Part shown: in pieces, positions 50,560-62,800 of the stretch
Position numbering within the stretch: the first letter of the stretch is position 1
How the letters are laid out: each line of letters starts with the position of its first letter
Source: Hydractinia symbiolongicarpus
Lineage: Eukaryota; Cnidaria; Hydrozoa; Anthoathecata; Hydractiniidae
Direction: 5' to 3'
DNA: 64,000 nt
NCBI RefSeq assembly: GCF_029227915.1
Contig: NC_079876.1
Location: 20,276,001 to 20,340,000 of the forward strand
The notes under the pieces: model-generated
What the model was told of the DNA's origin: nothing
What the model saw: the letters and a program-made list of their open reading frames with translations, nothing else
The model's database searches: none
Made by a program: the position numbers and the translations under genes

Positions 50560-53500
50560 TAATAATCGTGGCGCACTTAGCAGCATGGAAAATTTAACTA
50601 ATACACCAATTGTAGAATTCATTGATACACCACTTCGTAAAATTAGCTCGACTTCAGATATTCCTATAATTCTTGAAAGAAATGGAGTTAAAGAAAGTGA
50701 TGAATCGTTTATAGACCGCATGTATTCAAACATCAACTTACAAAAAATGAAAGGTGAGCTAATACACGATCTTAAAAACTACACTGCCTCAGATACTTTT
50801 GATTCAACATATGATATTTTCACTCTACGTCGCAGTAACATGTGTAACTTGATAGTCGGTCATTTGAACGTAAACTCGTTGCGAAACAAGTTCGAAGCAA
50901 TTGATTTAACTTTCAAGCACAATATTGATGTTCTGCTTCTAACTGAAACGAAAATAGATGAATCGTTCACTGATGCTCAATTTAAGTTAGATAATTACGC
51001 AATTCTGAGGAAAGATAGAAATGGACATGGTGGCGGTATCTTACTCTATATAAATGAAAATATTCCCTTCAAAGTGTTGCGAAAATATACTTTACCGGAT
51101 GATATCGAAGTTTTAGTTGTCGAAATAAATCTTCGAAAACGCAAATGGCTTTTAATCGGTGCATATAAACCACCGTTACAAAAAAATTACTACTTTTTAA
51201 CTCAAATCGCAAATGTATTGATTTCACATCTCAACTATCACGAAAACATCATAATTATGGGTGATTTAAACATGGAAATAAGTGACACAGATTTCGAAAA
51301 CTTCATTTCAACATACGACCTCCATAGACTAATCAAATCACCAACCTGCTTTAAGTCAAGTACTTCGCCTTCTTGCATTGATCACATATTAACAAATCAA
51401 CCAAATTTCTTTAAAAATAGTGTAACAATCGAAACTGGCATATCAGATTGGCATTTATTTGTTGGAAGTGTGATGAGAATGAACGTGATTAAAGGCGACC
51501 CAATTGTGAAACACTACAGAAATTACAACAAAATTGACTACTTTGATTTTGAAAGAACATTATCAATGAACTTTTTGAAATTACTTGAGAACAATTACGA
51601 CTTTAACCAATTCAATTTATGCATCACGTCTACGCTAAACCATTTTGCACCATTGAAAAAGAAAATACTAAGATTCAATAACGCACCTTTTATCACCAAG
51701 GAGCTTCGCAAAGCTATTATGCACAGATCCAAACTTCGTCGCATATATAACAAATCACGATCAAAAGAAAATTGGTCCAACTTCACTAGACAGAGAAACT
51801 ACTGTGTTTCCTTATTACGAAAAACCAGACGTTCGTATTTCAAGGGTTTACGTATGACAAGCATTACTGATAATAAAAAGTTCTGGAAGTCTGTCAAGCC
51901 ATTGTTTTCAAACGTTAGTTATAACACCAACAAAATTATCTTAATCGAGAAAGAAAAGATTATGCAAAAAAAATTATGCAAAATCTTCAATGAATATTAC
52001 ACCAACATCACGAAAAATTTACCAATCAAACCAAACGATGATACACATACAGCAACCATTCACGATGCAATCCACTCGTATACTAATCACATCAGTATTT
52101 TGAAAATTCGTGAAAATGTGGGTTATGATGAAAAGTTCTATTTTTCGTTGGTTGAACAGCCTGATGTTCTCAAAGTCATCAAAGACATGGATGCAAAGAA
52201 ATCTTCTGTTAGTGGTGATTTTCCAGTTTTTATGTTGAAAAAGTTTATTCATATCTTTGTTCCTATCCTCACTAATATTATAAATTTTTGTTTACAGTCT
52301 AATATTTTTCCTGATGATTTAAAACTTGCAGAGGTTATACCTGTTTTTAAGAAGGATGACTGTAATGATAAGGAAAACTATAGACCTGTTAGCTTGCTTC
52401 CCTGTTTATCAAAGGTTTTTGAAAGAATTATTCTTAATCAAATGCACACTTTTATGCATGACAAACTCAGCCCTCATCTATCAGGCTTCAGAAAGGGTTA
52501 TAATACACAATATGCTCTCATTCGAATGATTGAACAATGGAAAAGCACACTTGATAATAAGGGTGTAGTTGGAGCAGTGCTAATGGACCTTTCAAAAGCT
52601 TTTGATACTATCAACCATGATTTGCTTATTGCAAAGCTGCATGCCTATGGTTTTTCTGAATCTTCTTTATTATTTATTCACTCATACTTGAAAAATCGTT
52701 TTCAGAGAACCAGAATAAATTCTTCATTTAGCGAATGGCTTCCTCTTCAAGTTGGAGTTCCACAAGGATCAATCTTAGGACCTCCTTTCTTCAATTATTC
52801 TATAAACGATTTATTCTGGTTCATTATTCAATCATCCCTTTGTAACTTTGCAGATGATAACACCTTATATGCTTGTAAAAATTCATTAGAAGATGTAAAA
52901 CAAACACTGCTTACTAATTTGGTCATAGTTAATAATTGGTTTTATGAAAATTACTTAGCAATAAATTTGAAAAAGTATCAATATATTGTATTAGGTCATC
53001 ACGATGAAAGTTTGATATTTAACCATTTGAAAATTGCGTGTAAATCGTCTGTAGTGCTTCTTGGTGTTACGATTGACTCGAGACTAAACTTTCATTCGCA
53101 TGTCAAAAACATCTGTAATAAGGCTAGTAGGAAACTCAACGTGCTTCAAAGGATATCTTCCTTTTTGACACCCAAGATGAAGCGTTTTCTCTTCAATTCA
53201 TTTATTTTGTCTCAGTTTTCTTACTGTCCCTTAGTATGGATGTTTTGTGGAAAAGTTGCGAATAATCGAATCAATCGTATTCATGAACGTTGTCTAAGAA
53301 TCATACAGGACGATATAAATGGCAGTTACGATGAACTTTTATCTTTATGTAATGTTAAAAATATTCACATCATCAATTTACAGAATTTAATGAAAGAGGT
53401 TTACAAATTTTTAAATGGATTGTCACCTCTATATATGAACGAGATATTTTCTGTTAGGGAAAACAAGTACAACCTTCGTTGCTTTAATTTGATCAGGCGA

Positions 53501-53842
53501 CCAACTTGTCGGACAACGTACTATGGCTTAAATACTTTATCAAATATTGCAGGGAAGCTATGGATATCTGTGCCTGACGCTACAAAGAATGCTCCTTCTC
53601 TCGAAGCCTTCCGTAGCTCAATAAAATTTTGGGAAGGTGATGTTTGCACCTGTAAAATATGCATGGATATACCATACATATTTTAACTTTACTTATTCAT
53701 TTATTTATTTTTCTTATTTTTTATCGCTGTTTGCCTTGTTTTACGTTTTGTTGTCGATTTAAATTAGTTATTTAAATACTATTGTATCTATCGACGTTAA
53801 ATAAAGAGAAAATCAAAAAAATCAAAAAAAATCAAAAAAAAA
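50560..53842 (+). mobile_element. Near-intact CR1/L2-like LINE inserted in the satellite
   Basis: TATTC flanks both sides (50555-50559 and 53843-53847) as a target duplication within one satellite monomer. The 3' end is an ATCAAAAAAA repeat tail, typical of CR1/L2-like LINEs. The 5' leader is only 25 bases, so the 5' end may be truncated. Confidence 0.85.
50585..53686 (+). CDS. LINE endonuclease-reverse transcriptase
   Basis: A single open frame of 1,033 codons. APE-type endonuclease: LIVGHLNVNSLRNKFEAIDL, LLTETKIDESF, GGGILLYINENIPF, IIMGDLNMEISD, CIDHILTN and SDWH near residues 90-300. RT: VIPVFKKDDCNDKENYRPVS, AVLMDLSKAFDTINHDLLIA, VGVPQGSILGPPFF and catalytic FADDN near residue 757. C-terminal region: LNVLQRISSFLTPKMKRFLF, FSYCPLVWMFCG. 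All key residues are present. There is no separate ORF1 in the insert. It could still be active or very recently active. Confidence 0.92.
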   Translation: MENLTNTPIVEFIDTPLRKISSTSDIPIILERNGVKESDESFIDRMYSNINLQKMKGELIHDLKNYTASDTFDSTYDIFTLRRSNMCNLIVGHLNVNSLRNKFEAIDLTFKHNIDVLLLTETKIDESFTDAQFKLDNYAILRKDRNGHGGGILLYINENIPFKVLRKYTLPDDIEVLVVEINLRKRKWLLIGAYKPPLQKNYYFLTQIANVLISHLNYHENIIIMGDLNMEISDTDFENFISTYDLHRLIKSPTCFKSSTSPSCIDHILTNQPNFFKNSVTIETGISDWHLFVGSVMRMNVIKGDPIVKHYRNYNKIDYFDFERTLSMNFLKLLENNYDFNQFNLCITSTLNHFAPLKKKILRFNNAPFITKELRKAIMHRSKLRRIYNKSRSKENWSNFTRQRNYCVSLLRKTRRSYFKGLRMTSITDNKKFWKSVKPLFSNVSYNTNKIILIEKEKIMQKKLCKIFNEYYTNITKNLPIKPNDDTHTATIHDAIHSYTNHISILKIRENVGYDEKFYFSLVEQPDVLKVIKDMDAKKSSVSGDFPVFMLKKFIHIFVPILTNIINFCLQSNIFPDDLKLAEVIPVFKKDDCNDKENYRPVSLLPCLSKVFERIILNQMHTFMHDKLSPHLSGFRKGYNTQYALIRMIEQWKSTLDNKGVVGAVLMDLSKAFDTINHDLLIAKLHAYGFSESSLLFIHSYLKNRFQRTRINSSFSEWLPLQVGVPQGSILGPPFFNYSINDLFWFIIQSSLCNFADDNTLYACKNSLEDVKQTLLTNLVIVNNWFYENYLAINLKKYQYIVLGHHDESLIFNHLKIACKSSVVLLGVTIDSRLNFHSHVKNICNKASRKLNVLQRISSFLTPKMKRFLFNSFILSQFSYCPLVWMFCGKVANNRINRIHERCLRIIQDDINGSYDELLSLCNVKNIHIINLQNLMKEVYKFLNGLSPLYMNEIFSVRENKYNLRCFNLIRRPTCRTTYYGLNTLSNIAGKLWISVPDATKNAPSLEAFRSSIKFWEGDVCTCKICMDIPYIF

Positions 53843-56800
53843 TATTCCTCCTACACTCAATGGACTTCGACGTCTCAAGTCCTTTTCCAACGTACCATGA
53901 TCTTGCAACGCAATGAACTATGTGTAGGGGCCTCTAAAGACTGTTATATGGCCCTTTACCACCTAACAAAGGCCCTACACGTAAATCACGTGGTTTCACG
54001 AACCTACGCAGTTTACCATCGTTCTATTCCTTCCACTCTCAATGGACTACTACGTCTCAAGTTGTTTTCCATCACGCCATGGTCTTACAACACAGTGAAC
54101 TACGTGTAGAGGCCTCTAAAGACTGTTTTATAGCCCTTTGCCAACTAACAAAAGCCCTACACGTAAATCACGTGGTTCCTCGTGCTTGCGCAGGTTACCA
54201 TCGGTCTATTCCTTGCTCTCTCATTGGACTGCGACGTCTCAAGTCCTTTTCCGGCGCGCCGTGGTCTTACAGCACAGTGAACTACGTGTAGAGGACTGTA
54301 AGGGCTGTTATATGACCTTTTACCACCTAATAAAAGCCTTAAACGTAAAACATGTGGTTCCACGTACTTCCGCAGGTTAAGATCGGTCTATTCCTCCTAC
54401 ACTTAATGGACTACGACGTCTCAAGTCCTTTTCCATCGTCCGATGATCTTGCAACGCAATGAACTACGTGTAGAGGCCTCTAAGGATTGTTATATTGCCT
54501 GTTGCCGCCTAATAAAGGCTTTACACGTAATTCACGTGGTTCGACGTGTCTACGCAGGTTACCATTGGTCTATTCCTTCCACTCTCAATGAACTACGACG
54601 TCTCAAGACGCTTTCCATCGCGCCATGGTCTTACAGCACAGTGAAATACGTGTAGAGGCCTCTAAGGGCTACTATATGACCTTTTACCACCTAATAAAAG
54701 CCTTACACGTAAATCACGTGGTTCCACTTACTTCCGCAGGTTAACATCGGTCTATTCCTCCTACACTCAATGGACTACGACGTCTCAAGTCCTTTTCCAT
54801 CGTCCCATGATCTTACAACGCAGTGAACTACGTGTAGAGGCCTCTAAAGATTGTTATATGGCCTGTTGCCGCCTAATAAAGGCTTTACACGTAATTCACG
54901 TGGTTCGACGTGTCTACGCAGGTTACCATTGGTCTATTCCTTCCACTCTCAATGAACTACGACGTCTCAAGACGCTTTCCATCGCGCCATGGTCTTACAG
55001 CACAGTGAACTACGTGTAGAGGCCTCTAAGGGCTGCTATATGACCTTTTACCACCTAATAAAAGCCTTACACGTAAATCACGTGGTTCCATGTACTTCCG
55101 CAGGTTAACATCGGTCTATTCCTCCTACACTCAATGGACTACGACGTTTCCAGTCGTTTTCCATCGCGCCATGGTCTTACAACGCAGTGAAATACGTGTA
55201 AAGTCTTATAAGGACTGTTATATGGCCTTTTGCCGCCTAATAAAGACCTCACACCTAAAACACGTGGTTCGACGTGTCTGCGCAGGTTACCATCGGTCTA
55301 TTCCTTCCACTCTCAATGGACTACGAGGTCTCAAGTCGCTTTCCAACGCGCCATGGTCTTTCAACAGAGTGAACTACGTGTAGAGGCCTCTAAAGACTGT
55401 TATATGGCCCTTTGCCAACTAACAAAGGCCCTGCACGTAAATCACGTGTTTCCACGTTCCTGCGCAAGTTAGCATCAGTCTATTCCTTCTACACTCACTG
55501 GACTAGGACGTTTCAAGTCGTTTTCCATCGCGCCATGGTCTTACAACGCAGTAAAATAAGTGTAAAGGCTTATAAGGACTGTTATATGGCCTTTTGCTGC
55601 GTAATAAAGGCCTTACACCTAAAACACGTGGTTCGACGTGTCTGCGCAGGTTACCATCGGTCTATTCCTTTTACACGCACTGGACTACGACGTTTCAAGT
55701 CGTTTTCCATCGCGCCATGGTCTTACAACGCAGTAAAAATACGTGTAAAGGCCTCTAAAGACTGTTATATGGCCTTTTGCCGCCTAATAAAGGCCTCACA
55801 CCTAAAACACGTGGTTCGACGTGTCTGCGCAGGTTACCATCGGTCTATTCCTTCCACTCTCAATGGACTACGACGTCTCAAGTCGCTTTCCAACGCGCCA
55901 TGGTCTTACAACATAGTGAACTACGTGTAGAGGCCTCTAAAGACTGTTATATGGCCCTTTGCCACCTAACAAAGGTCCTTCACGTAAATCACGTGGTTCC
56001 ACGAGCCTGCACAGGTTACCATCGGTCTATTCCTTCCACTCTCAAAGGACTACGACGTTTCAAGTCGCTTTCCATTGCGCCATGGTCTTACAACACTGTG
56101 AAATACGTGTAAAGGCTTCTGAAGACTGTTATATGACCTTCTGACGCCTAATAAAGGCTTTACACGTAAATCACGTGTTTCCACGTGCCTTAACAGGTTA
56201 ACATCGGTGTATTCCTTCTACACTCAATGGAGTACGACGTCTGAACTTATTTTCCATGGCGCCATGGTCTTACAACACAGTAAAATACGTGTAGAGGCCT
56301 CTAAAGATTGTTACATGGCCTTTTGCCGCCTAATAAAGGCCTTACACCTAAAACACGTGGTTCGACGTGTCTGCACAGGTTACCATCGGTCTATTCCTTC
56401 TACACTCAATGGACTACGACGTCTGAACTTAAATTCCATAGCGCCATGGTCTTACAACACAGTAAAATACGTGTTGAGGCCTCTAAAAATTGTTACATGG
56501 CCTGTTGCCACCTAATAAAGACTTTACACGTAATTCACGTGGTTCGACGTGTCTGCGCAGGTTACCATCGGTCTATTCCTACCACTTTCAATGGACTACG
56601 ACGTCTCAAGACGCTTTACATCGCGCCATGGTCTTACAGCACAGTGAACTTCGTGTAGAGGCCTCTGAAGGTTGTTATATGGCCTCTTGCCGCCTAATAA
56701 AGGCTTTACACGTAAATCAAGTGGTTTCACGTGTCTGTGCAGGTTACCATCGGTCTATTCCTTACACTCTCAATGGACTACGACGTCTCAAGTCGTTTTC

Positions 56801-59800
56801 CGGCGCGCCGTGGTCTCACAGCACAGTGAACTACGTGCAGAGGCCTCTTAGGGCTGTTATATGGCCCTTCACCACCTAACAAAGGCCCTACACGTAAATC
56901 ACGGGGTTCCACGAATCTACGCAGTTTAGCATCGTCCTATTCCTTCCACTTTTAATGGACTACTACGTCTCAAGTTGTTTTCCATTACGCCATGGTCTTA
57001 CAACAAAGTGATCTACGTGTAGAGGCCTCTAAAGATTGTTATATGACCCTTTACCACCTAACAAAGACCCTACACGTAAATCACGTGTTCCACGTGCCTA
57101 CGCAGTTCACCATCGGTCTATTCCTTCCACACTCACTGGACTGGACGTTTCAAGTCGTTTTCCATCGCGCCATGGTCTTACAACGCAGTAAAATAAGTGT
57201 AAAGTCTTATAAGGACGGTTATATGGCCTTTTGCCGCGTAATAAAGGCCTTGCACCTAAAGCACGTGGTTCGACGTGTCTGCGCAGGTTACCATAGGTCT
57301 ATTCCTTTTACACTCACTGGACTACGACGTTTCAAGTCGTTTTCCATCGCGCCATGGTCTTACAACGCAGTGAAATACGTGTAAAGGCCTCTAAGGACTG
57401 TTATATGGCCTTTTGCTGCCTAATAAAGGCCTCACACCTAAAACACGTGGTTCGACGTGTCTGCGCAGGTTACCATCGGTCTATTCCTTCCACTCTCAAT
57501 GGACTACGAGGTCTCAAGTCGCTTTCCAACGCGCCATGGTCTTACAACGTAGTGAACTACGTGTAGAGGCCTCTAAAGACTGTTATATGGCCCTTTGCCA
57601 ACTAAAAAAGGCCCTATACGTAAATCACGTGATTCCACGTGCCTGCGCAGGTTACAATCGGTTTATTCCCTCTACACTCACTGGACTACGACGTTTCAAG
57701 TCGTTTTCCATCGCGCCATGGTCTTACAACGCAGTGAAATACGTGTAGAGGCCTCTAAAGACTGTTATATGGCCCTTTGCCAACTAACAAAGGCCCTACA
57801 CGTAAATCACGTGATTCCACGTGCCTGCGCAGGTTACAATCGGTCTATTCCCTCTACACTCACTGGACTACGACGTTTCAAGTCGTTTTCCATCGCGCCA
57901 TGGTCTTACAACATAGTGAACTACGTGTAGAGGCCTCTAAAGACTGTTGTATGGCCCTTTGCCACCTAACAATGGTCCTTCACGTAAATCACGTGGTTCC
58001 ACGAGCCTGCGCAGGTTACCATCGGTCTATTCCTTCCACTCTCAAGGGACTACGACGTTTCAAGTCGCTTTCCATTGCACCATGGTCTTACAACACTGTG
58101 AACTACGTATAAAGGCTTCTGAAGATTGTTATATGACCTTCTGACGCCTAATAAAGGCTTTACACGAAAATCACGTGTTTCCACGTGCCTGTGCAGGTTA
58201 ACATCGGTGTATTCCTTACACTCTTAATGGACTACGACGTCTGAACTTAAATTTCATCACGCCATGGTCTTACAACAAAGTGATCTACGTGTAGAGGCCT
58301 CCAAAGATTGTTATATGGCCCTTTACCACCTAACAAAGGCCCTACACGTAAATCACGTGTTCCACGTGCCTACGCAGTTCACCATCGGTCTATTCCTTCC
58401 ACTCTCAATGGGCTACGACGTCTCAAGTTGTTTTCAATCACGTCATGGTCTTACAACACAGTGAAATACGTGTAGAGTCCTCTTAGGGCTGTTATATGAC
58501 CTTTTACCACCTAATAAAAGCCTTACACGTAAAACATGTGGTTCCATGTGTTAGCCCAGGTAAACATCCGTCTAATCCTTCTACACTCACTGGACTACGA
58601 CGTTTCAAGTCGTTTTCCATCGCGCCATGGTCTTACAACGCAGTGAAATACGTGTAAAGGCCTCTAAGGACTGTTATATGGCCTTTTGCCGCCTAATAAA
58701 GGCCTCACACCTAAAACACGTGGTTCGACGTGTCTGCGCAGGTTACCATCGGTCTATTCCTTCCACTCTCAATGGACTACGAGGTCTCAAGTCGCGTTCC
58801 AACGCGTTATGGTCTTTCAACATAGTGAACTACGTGTAAAGGCCTCTAAAGACTGTTATATGGCCCTTTGCCAACTAACAAAGGCCCTACACGTAAATCA
58901 CGTGGTTCCACGTTCCTGCGCAAGTTAGCATCAGTCTATTCCTTCTACTCACACTGGACTAGGACGTTTCAAGTCGTTTTCCATCGCGCCATGGTCTTAC
59001 AACGCAGTAAAATAAGTGTGAAGGCTTATAAGGACTGTTATATGGCCGTTTGCCGCGTAATAAAGGCCTTACACCTAAAACACGTGGTTCGACGTGTCTG
59101 CGCAGGTTACCATGAGTCTATTCCTTCCACTCTCAATGGACTACAAGGTCTCAAGTCGCTTTCCAACGCGCCATGGTCTTACAACGTAGTGAACTACGTG
59201 TAGAGGCCTCTAAAAACTGTTATATGGCCCTTTGCCAACTAACAAAGGCCCTACACGTAAATCACGTGATTCCACGTCCCTGCGCAGGTTACAATCGGTC
59301 TATTCCCACTACACTCACTGGACTACGACGTTTCAAGTCCTTTTCCATCGCGCCATGGTCTTACAACGCAGTGAAATACGTGTAAAGGCTTATAAGGACT
59401 GTTATATAGCCTTTTGCCGCCTAATAAAGGCCTTACACGTAAAACACGTGGTTCGACGTGTCTGCGCAGGTTACCATTGGTCTATTCCTTCCACTCTCAA
59501 AGGACTACGACGTTTCAAGTCGCTTTCCATTGCACCATGGTCTTACAACATTGTGAACTACGTGTAGAGGCCTCTAAAGATTGTTACATGGCCTGTTGCC
59601 ACCTAATAAAGACTTTACACGTAATTCACGTGGTTCGACGTGTCTGCGCAGGTTACCATCGGTCTATTCCTACCACTTTCAATGGACTACGACGTCTCAA
59701 GACGCTTTACATCGCGCCGTGGTCTCACAGCACAGTGAACTACGTGTAGAGGCCTCTAAAGATTGTTATATGGCCCTTTACCACCTAACAAAGACCCTAC

Positions 59801-62800
59801 ACGTAAATCACGTGGTTCCACGAATCTACGCAGGTTACAATCGGTCTATTCCCTCTACACTCACTGGACTACGACGTTTCAAGTCGTTTTCCATCGCGCC
59901 ATGGTCTTACAACGCAGTGAAATACGTGTAGAGGCCTCTAAAGACTGTTATATGGCCCTTTGCCAACTAACAAAGGCCCTACACGTAAATCACGTGATTC
60001 CACGTGCCTGCGCAGGTTACAATCGGTCTATTCCCTCTACACTCACTGGACTACGACGTTTCAAGTCGTTTTCCATCGCGCCATGGTCTTACAACATAGT
60101 GAACTACGTGTAGAGGCCTCTAAAGACTGTTGTATGGCCCTTTGCCACCTAACAATGGTCCTTCACGTAAATCACGTGGTTCCACGAGCCTGCGCAGGTT
60201 ACCATCGGTCTATTCCTTCCACTCTCAAGGGACTACGACGTTTCAAGTCGCTTTCCATTGCACCATGGTCTTACAACACTGTGAACTACGTATAAAGGCT
60301 TCTGACGATTGTTATATGACCTTCTGACGCCTAATAAAGGCTTTACACGAAAATCACGTGTTTCCACGTGCCTGTGCAGGTTAACATCGGTGTATTCCTT
60401 ACACTCTTAATGGACTACGACGTCTGAACTTAAATTCCATCACGCCATGGTCTTACAACAAAGTGATCTACGTGTAGAGGCCTCCAAAGATTGTTATATG
60501 GCCCTTTACCACCTAACAAAGGCCCTACACGTAAATCACGTATTCCACGTGCCTACGCAGTTCACCATCGGTCTATTCCTTCCACTCTCAATGGGCTACG
60601 ACGTCTCAAGTTGTTTTCAATCACGTCATGGTCTTACAACACAGTGAAATACGTGTAGAGTCCTCTTAGGGCTGTTATATGACCTTTTACCACCTAATAA
60701 AAGCCTTACACGTAAAACATGTGGTTCCATGTGTTAGCCCAGGTAAACATCCGTCTAATCCTTCTACACTCACTGGACTACGACGTTTCAAGTCGTTTTC
60801 CATCGCGCCATGGTCTTACAACGCAGTGAAATACGTGTAAAGGCCTCTAAGGACTGTTATATGGCCTTTTGCCGCCTAATAAAGGCCTCACACCTAAAAC
60901 ACGTGGTTCGACGTGTCTGCGCAGGTTACCATCGGTCTATTCCTTCAACTCTCAATGGACTACGAGGTCTCAAGTCGCGTTCCAACGCGCCATGGTCTTT
61001 CAACATAGTGAACTACGTGTAAAGGCCTCTAAAGACTGTTATATGGCCCTTTGCCAACTAACAAAGGCCCTACACGTAAATCACGTGGTTCCACGTTCCT
61101 GCGCAAGTTAGCATCAGTCTATTCCTTCTACTCTCACTGGACTAGGACGTTTCAAGTCGTTTTCCAACGGGCCATGGTCTTACAACGCAGTAAAATAAGT
61201 GTAAAGGCTTATAAGGACTGTTATATGGCCGTTTGCCGCGTCATAAAGGCCTTTTACCTAAAACACGTGGTTCGACGTGTCTGCGCAGGTTACCATGGGT
61301 CTATTCCTTCCAGTCTCAATGCACTACAAGGTCTCAAGTTGCTTTCCAACGCGCCATGGTCTTACAACGTAGTGAACTACGTGTAAAGGCCTCTAAAAAC
61401 TGTTATATGGCCCTTTGCCAACTAACAAAGGCCCTACACGTAAATCACGTGATTCCACGTGCCTGCGCAGGTTACAATCGGTCTATTCCCACTACACTCA
61501 CTGGACTACGACGTTTCAAGTCGTTTTCCATCGCGCCATGGTCTTACAACGCAGTGAAATACGTGTAAAGGCTTATAAGGACTGTTATATAGCCTTTTGC
61601 CGCCTAATAAAGGCCTTACACGCAAAACACGTGGTTCGACGTGTCTGCGCAGGTTACCATTTGTCTATTCCTTCCACTCTCAATGGACTACGACGTCTCA
61701 AGTCGCTTTCCAACGCGCCATGGTCTTACAACATAGTGAACTACGTGTAGAGGCCTCTAAAGACTGTTGTATGGCCCTTTGCCACCTAACAAAGGTCCTT
61801 CACGTAAATCACGTGGTTCCACGAGCCTGCCCAGGTTACCATCGGTCTATTCCTTCCACTCTCAAGGGACTACGACGTTTAAAGTCGCTTTCCATTGCAC
61901 CATGGTCTTACAACATTGTGAACTACGTGTAGAGGCCTCTAAAGATTGTTACATGGCCTGTTGCCACCTAATAAAGACTTTACACGTAATTCACGTGGTT
62001 CGACGTGTCTGCGCAGGTTACCATCGGTCTATTCCTACCACTTTCAATGGACTACGACGTCTCAAGACGCTTTACATCGCGCCGTGGTCTCACAGCACAG
62101 TGAACTACGTGTAGAGGCCTCTAAAGATTGTTATATGGCCCTTTACCACCTAACAAAGACCCTACACGTAAATCACGTGGTTCCACGAATATACGCAGTT
62201 TACCATCGTCCTATTCCTTCCACTCTTAATGGACTACTACGTCTCAAGTTGTTTTCCATTACGCCATGGTCTTACAACAAAGTGATCTACGTGTAGAGGC
62301 CTCTAAAGATTGTTATATGGCCCTTTACCACCTAACAAAGACCCTACACGTAAATCACGTGTTCCACGTGCCTACGCAGTTTACCATCGGTCTATTCCTT
62401 CCACTCTCAATGGGCTACGACGTCTCAAGTTGTTTTCAATCACGTCATGGTCTTACAACACAGTGAACTACGTGTAGAGTCCTCTTAGGGCTGTTATATG
62501 ACCTTTTACCACCTAATAAAAGCCTTACACGTAAAACATGTGGTTCCATGTGTTAGCCCAGGCAAACATCCGTCTATTCCTTCTACACTCACTGGACTAC
62601 GACGTTTCAAGTCGTTTTCCATCGCGCCATGGTCTTACAACGCAGTGAAATACGTGTAAAGGCCTCTAAGGACTGTTATATGGCCTTTTGCCGCCTAATA
62701 AAGGCCTCACACCTAAAACACGTGGTTCGACGTGTCTGCGCAGGTTACCATCGGTCTATTCCTTCCACTCTCAATGGACTACGAGGTCTCAAGTCGCTTT

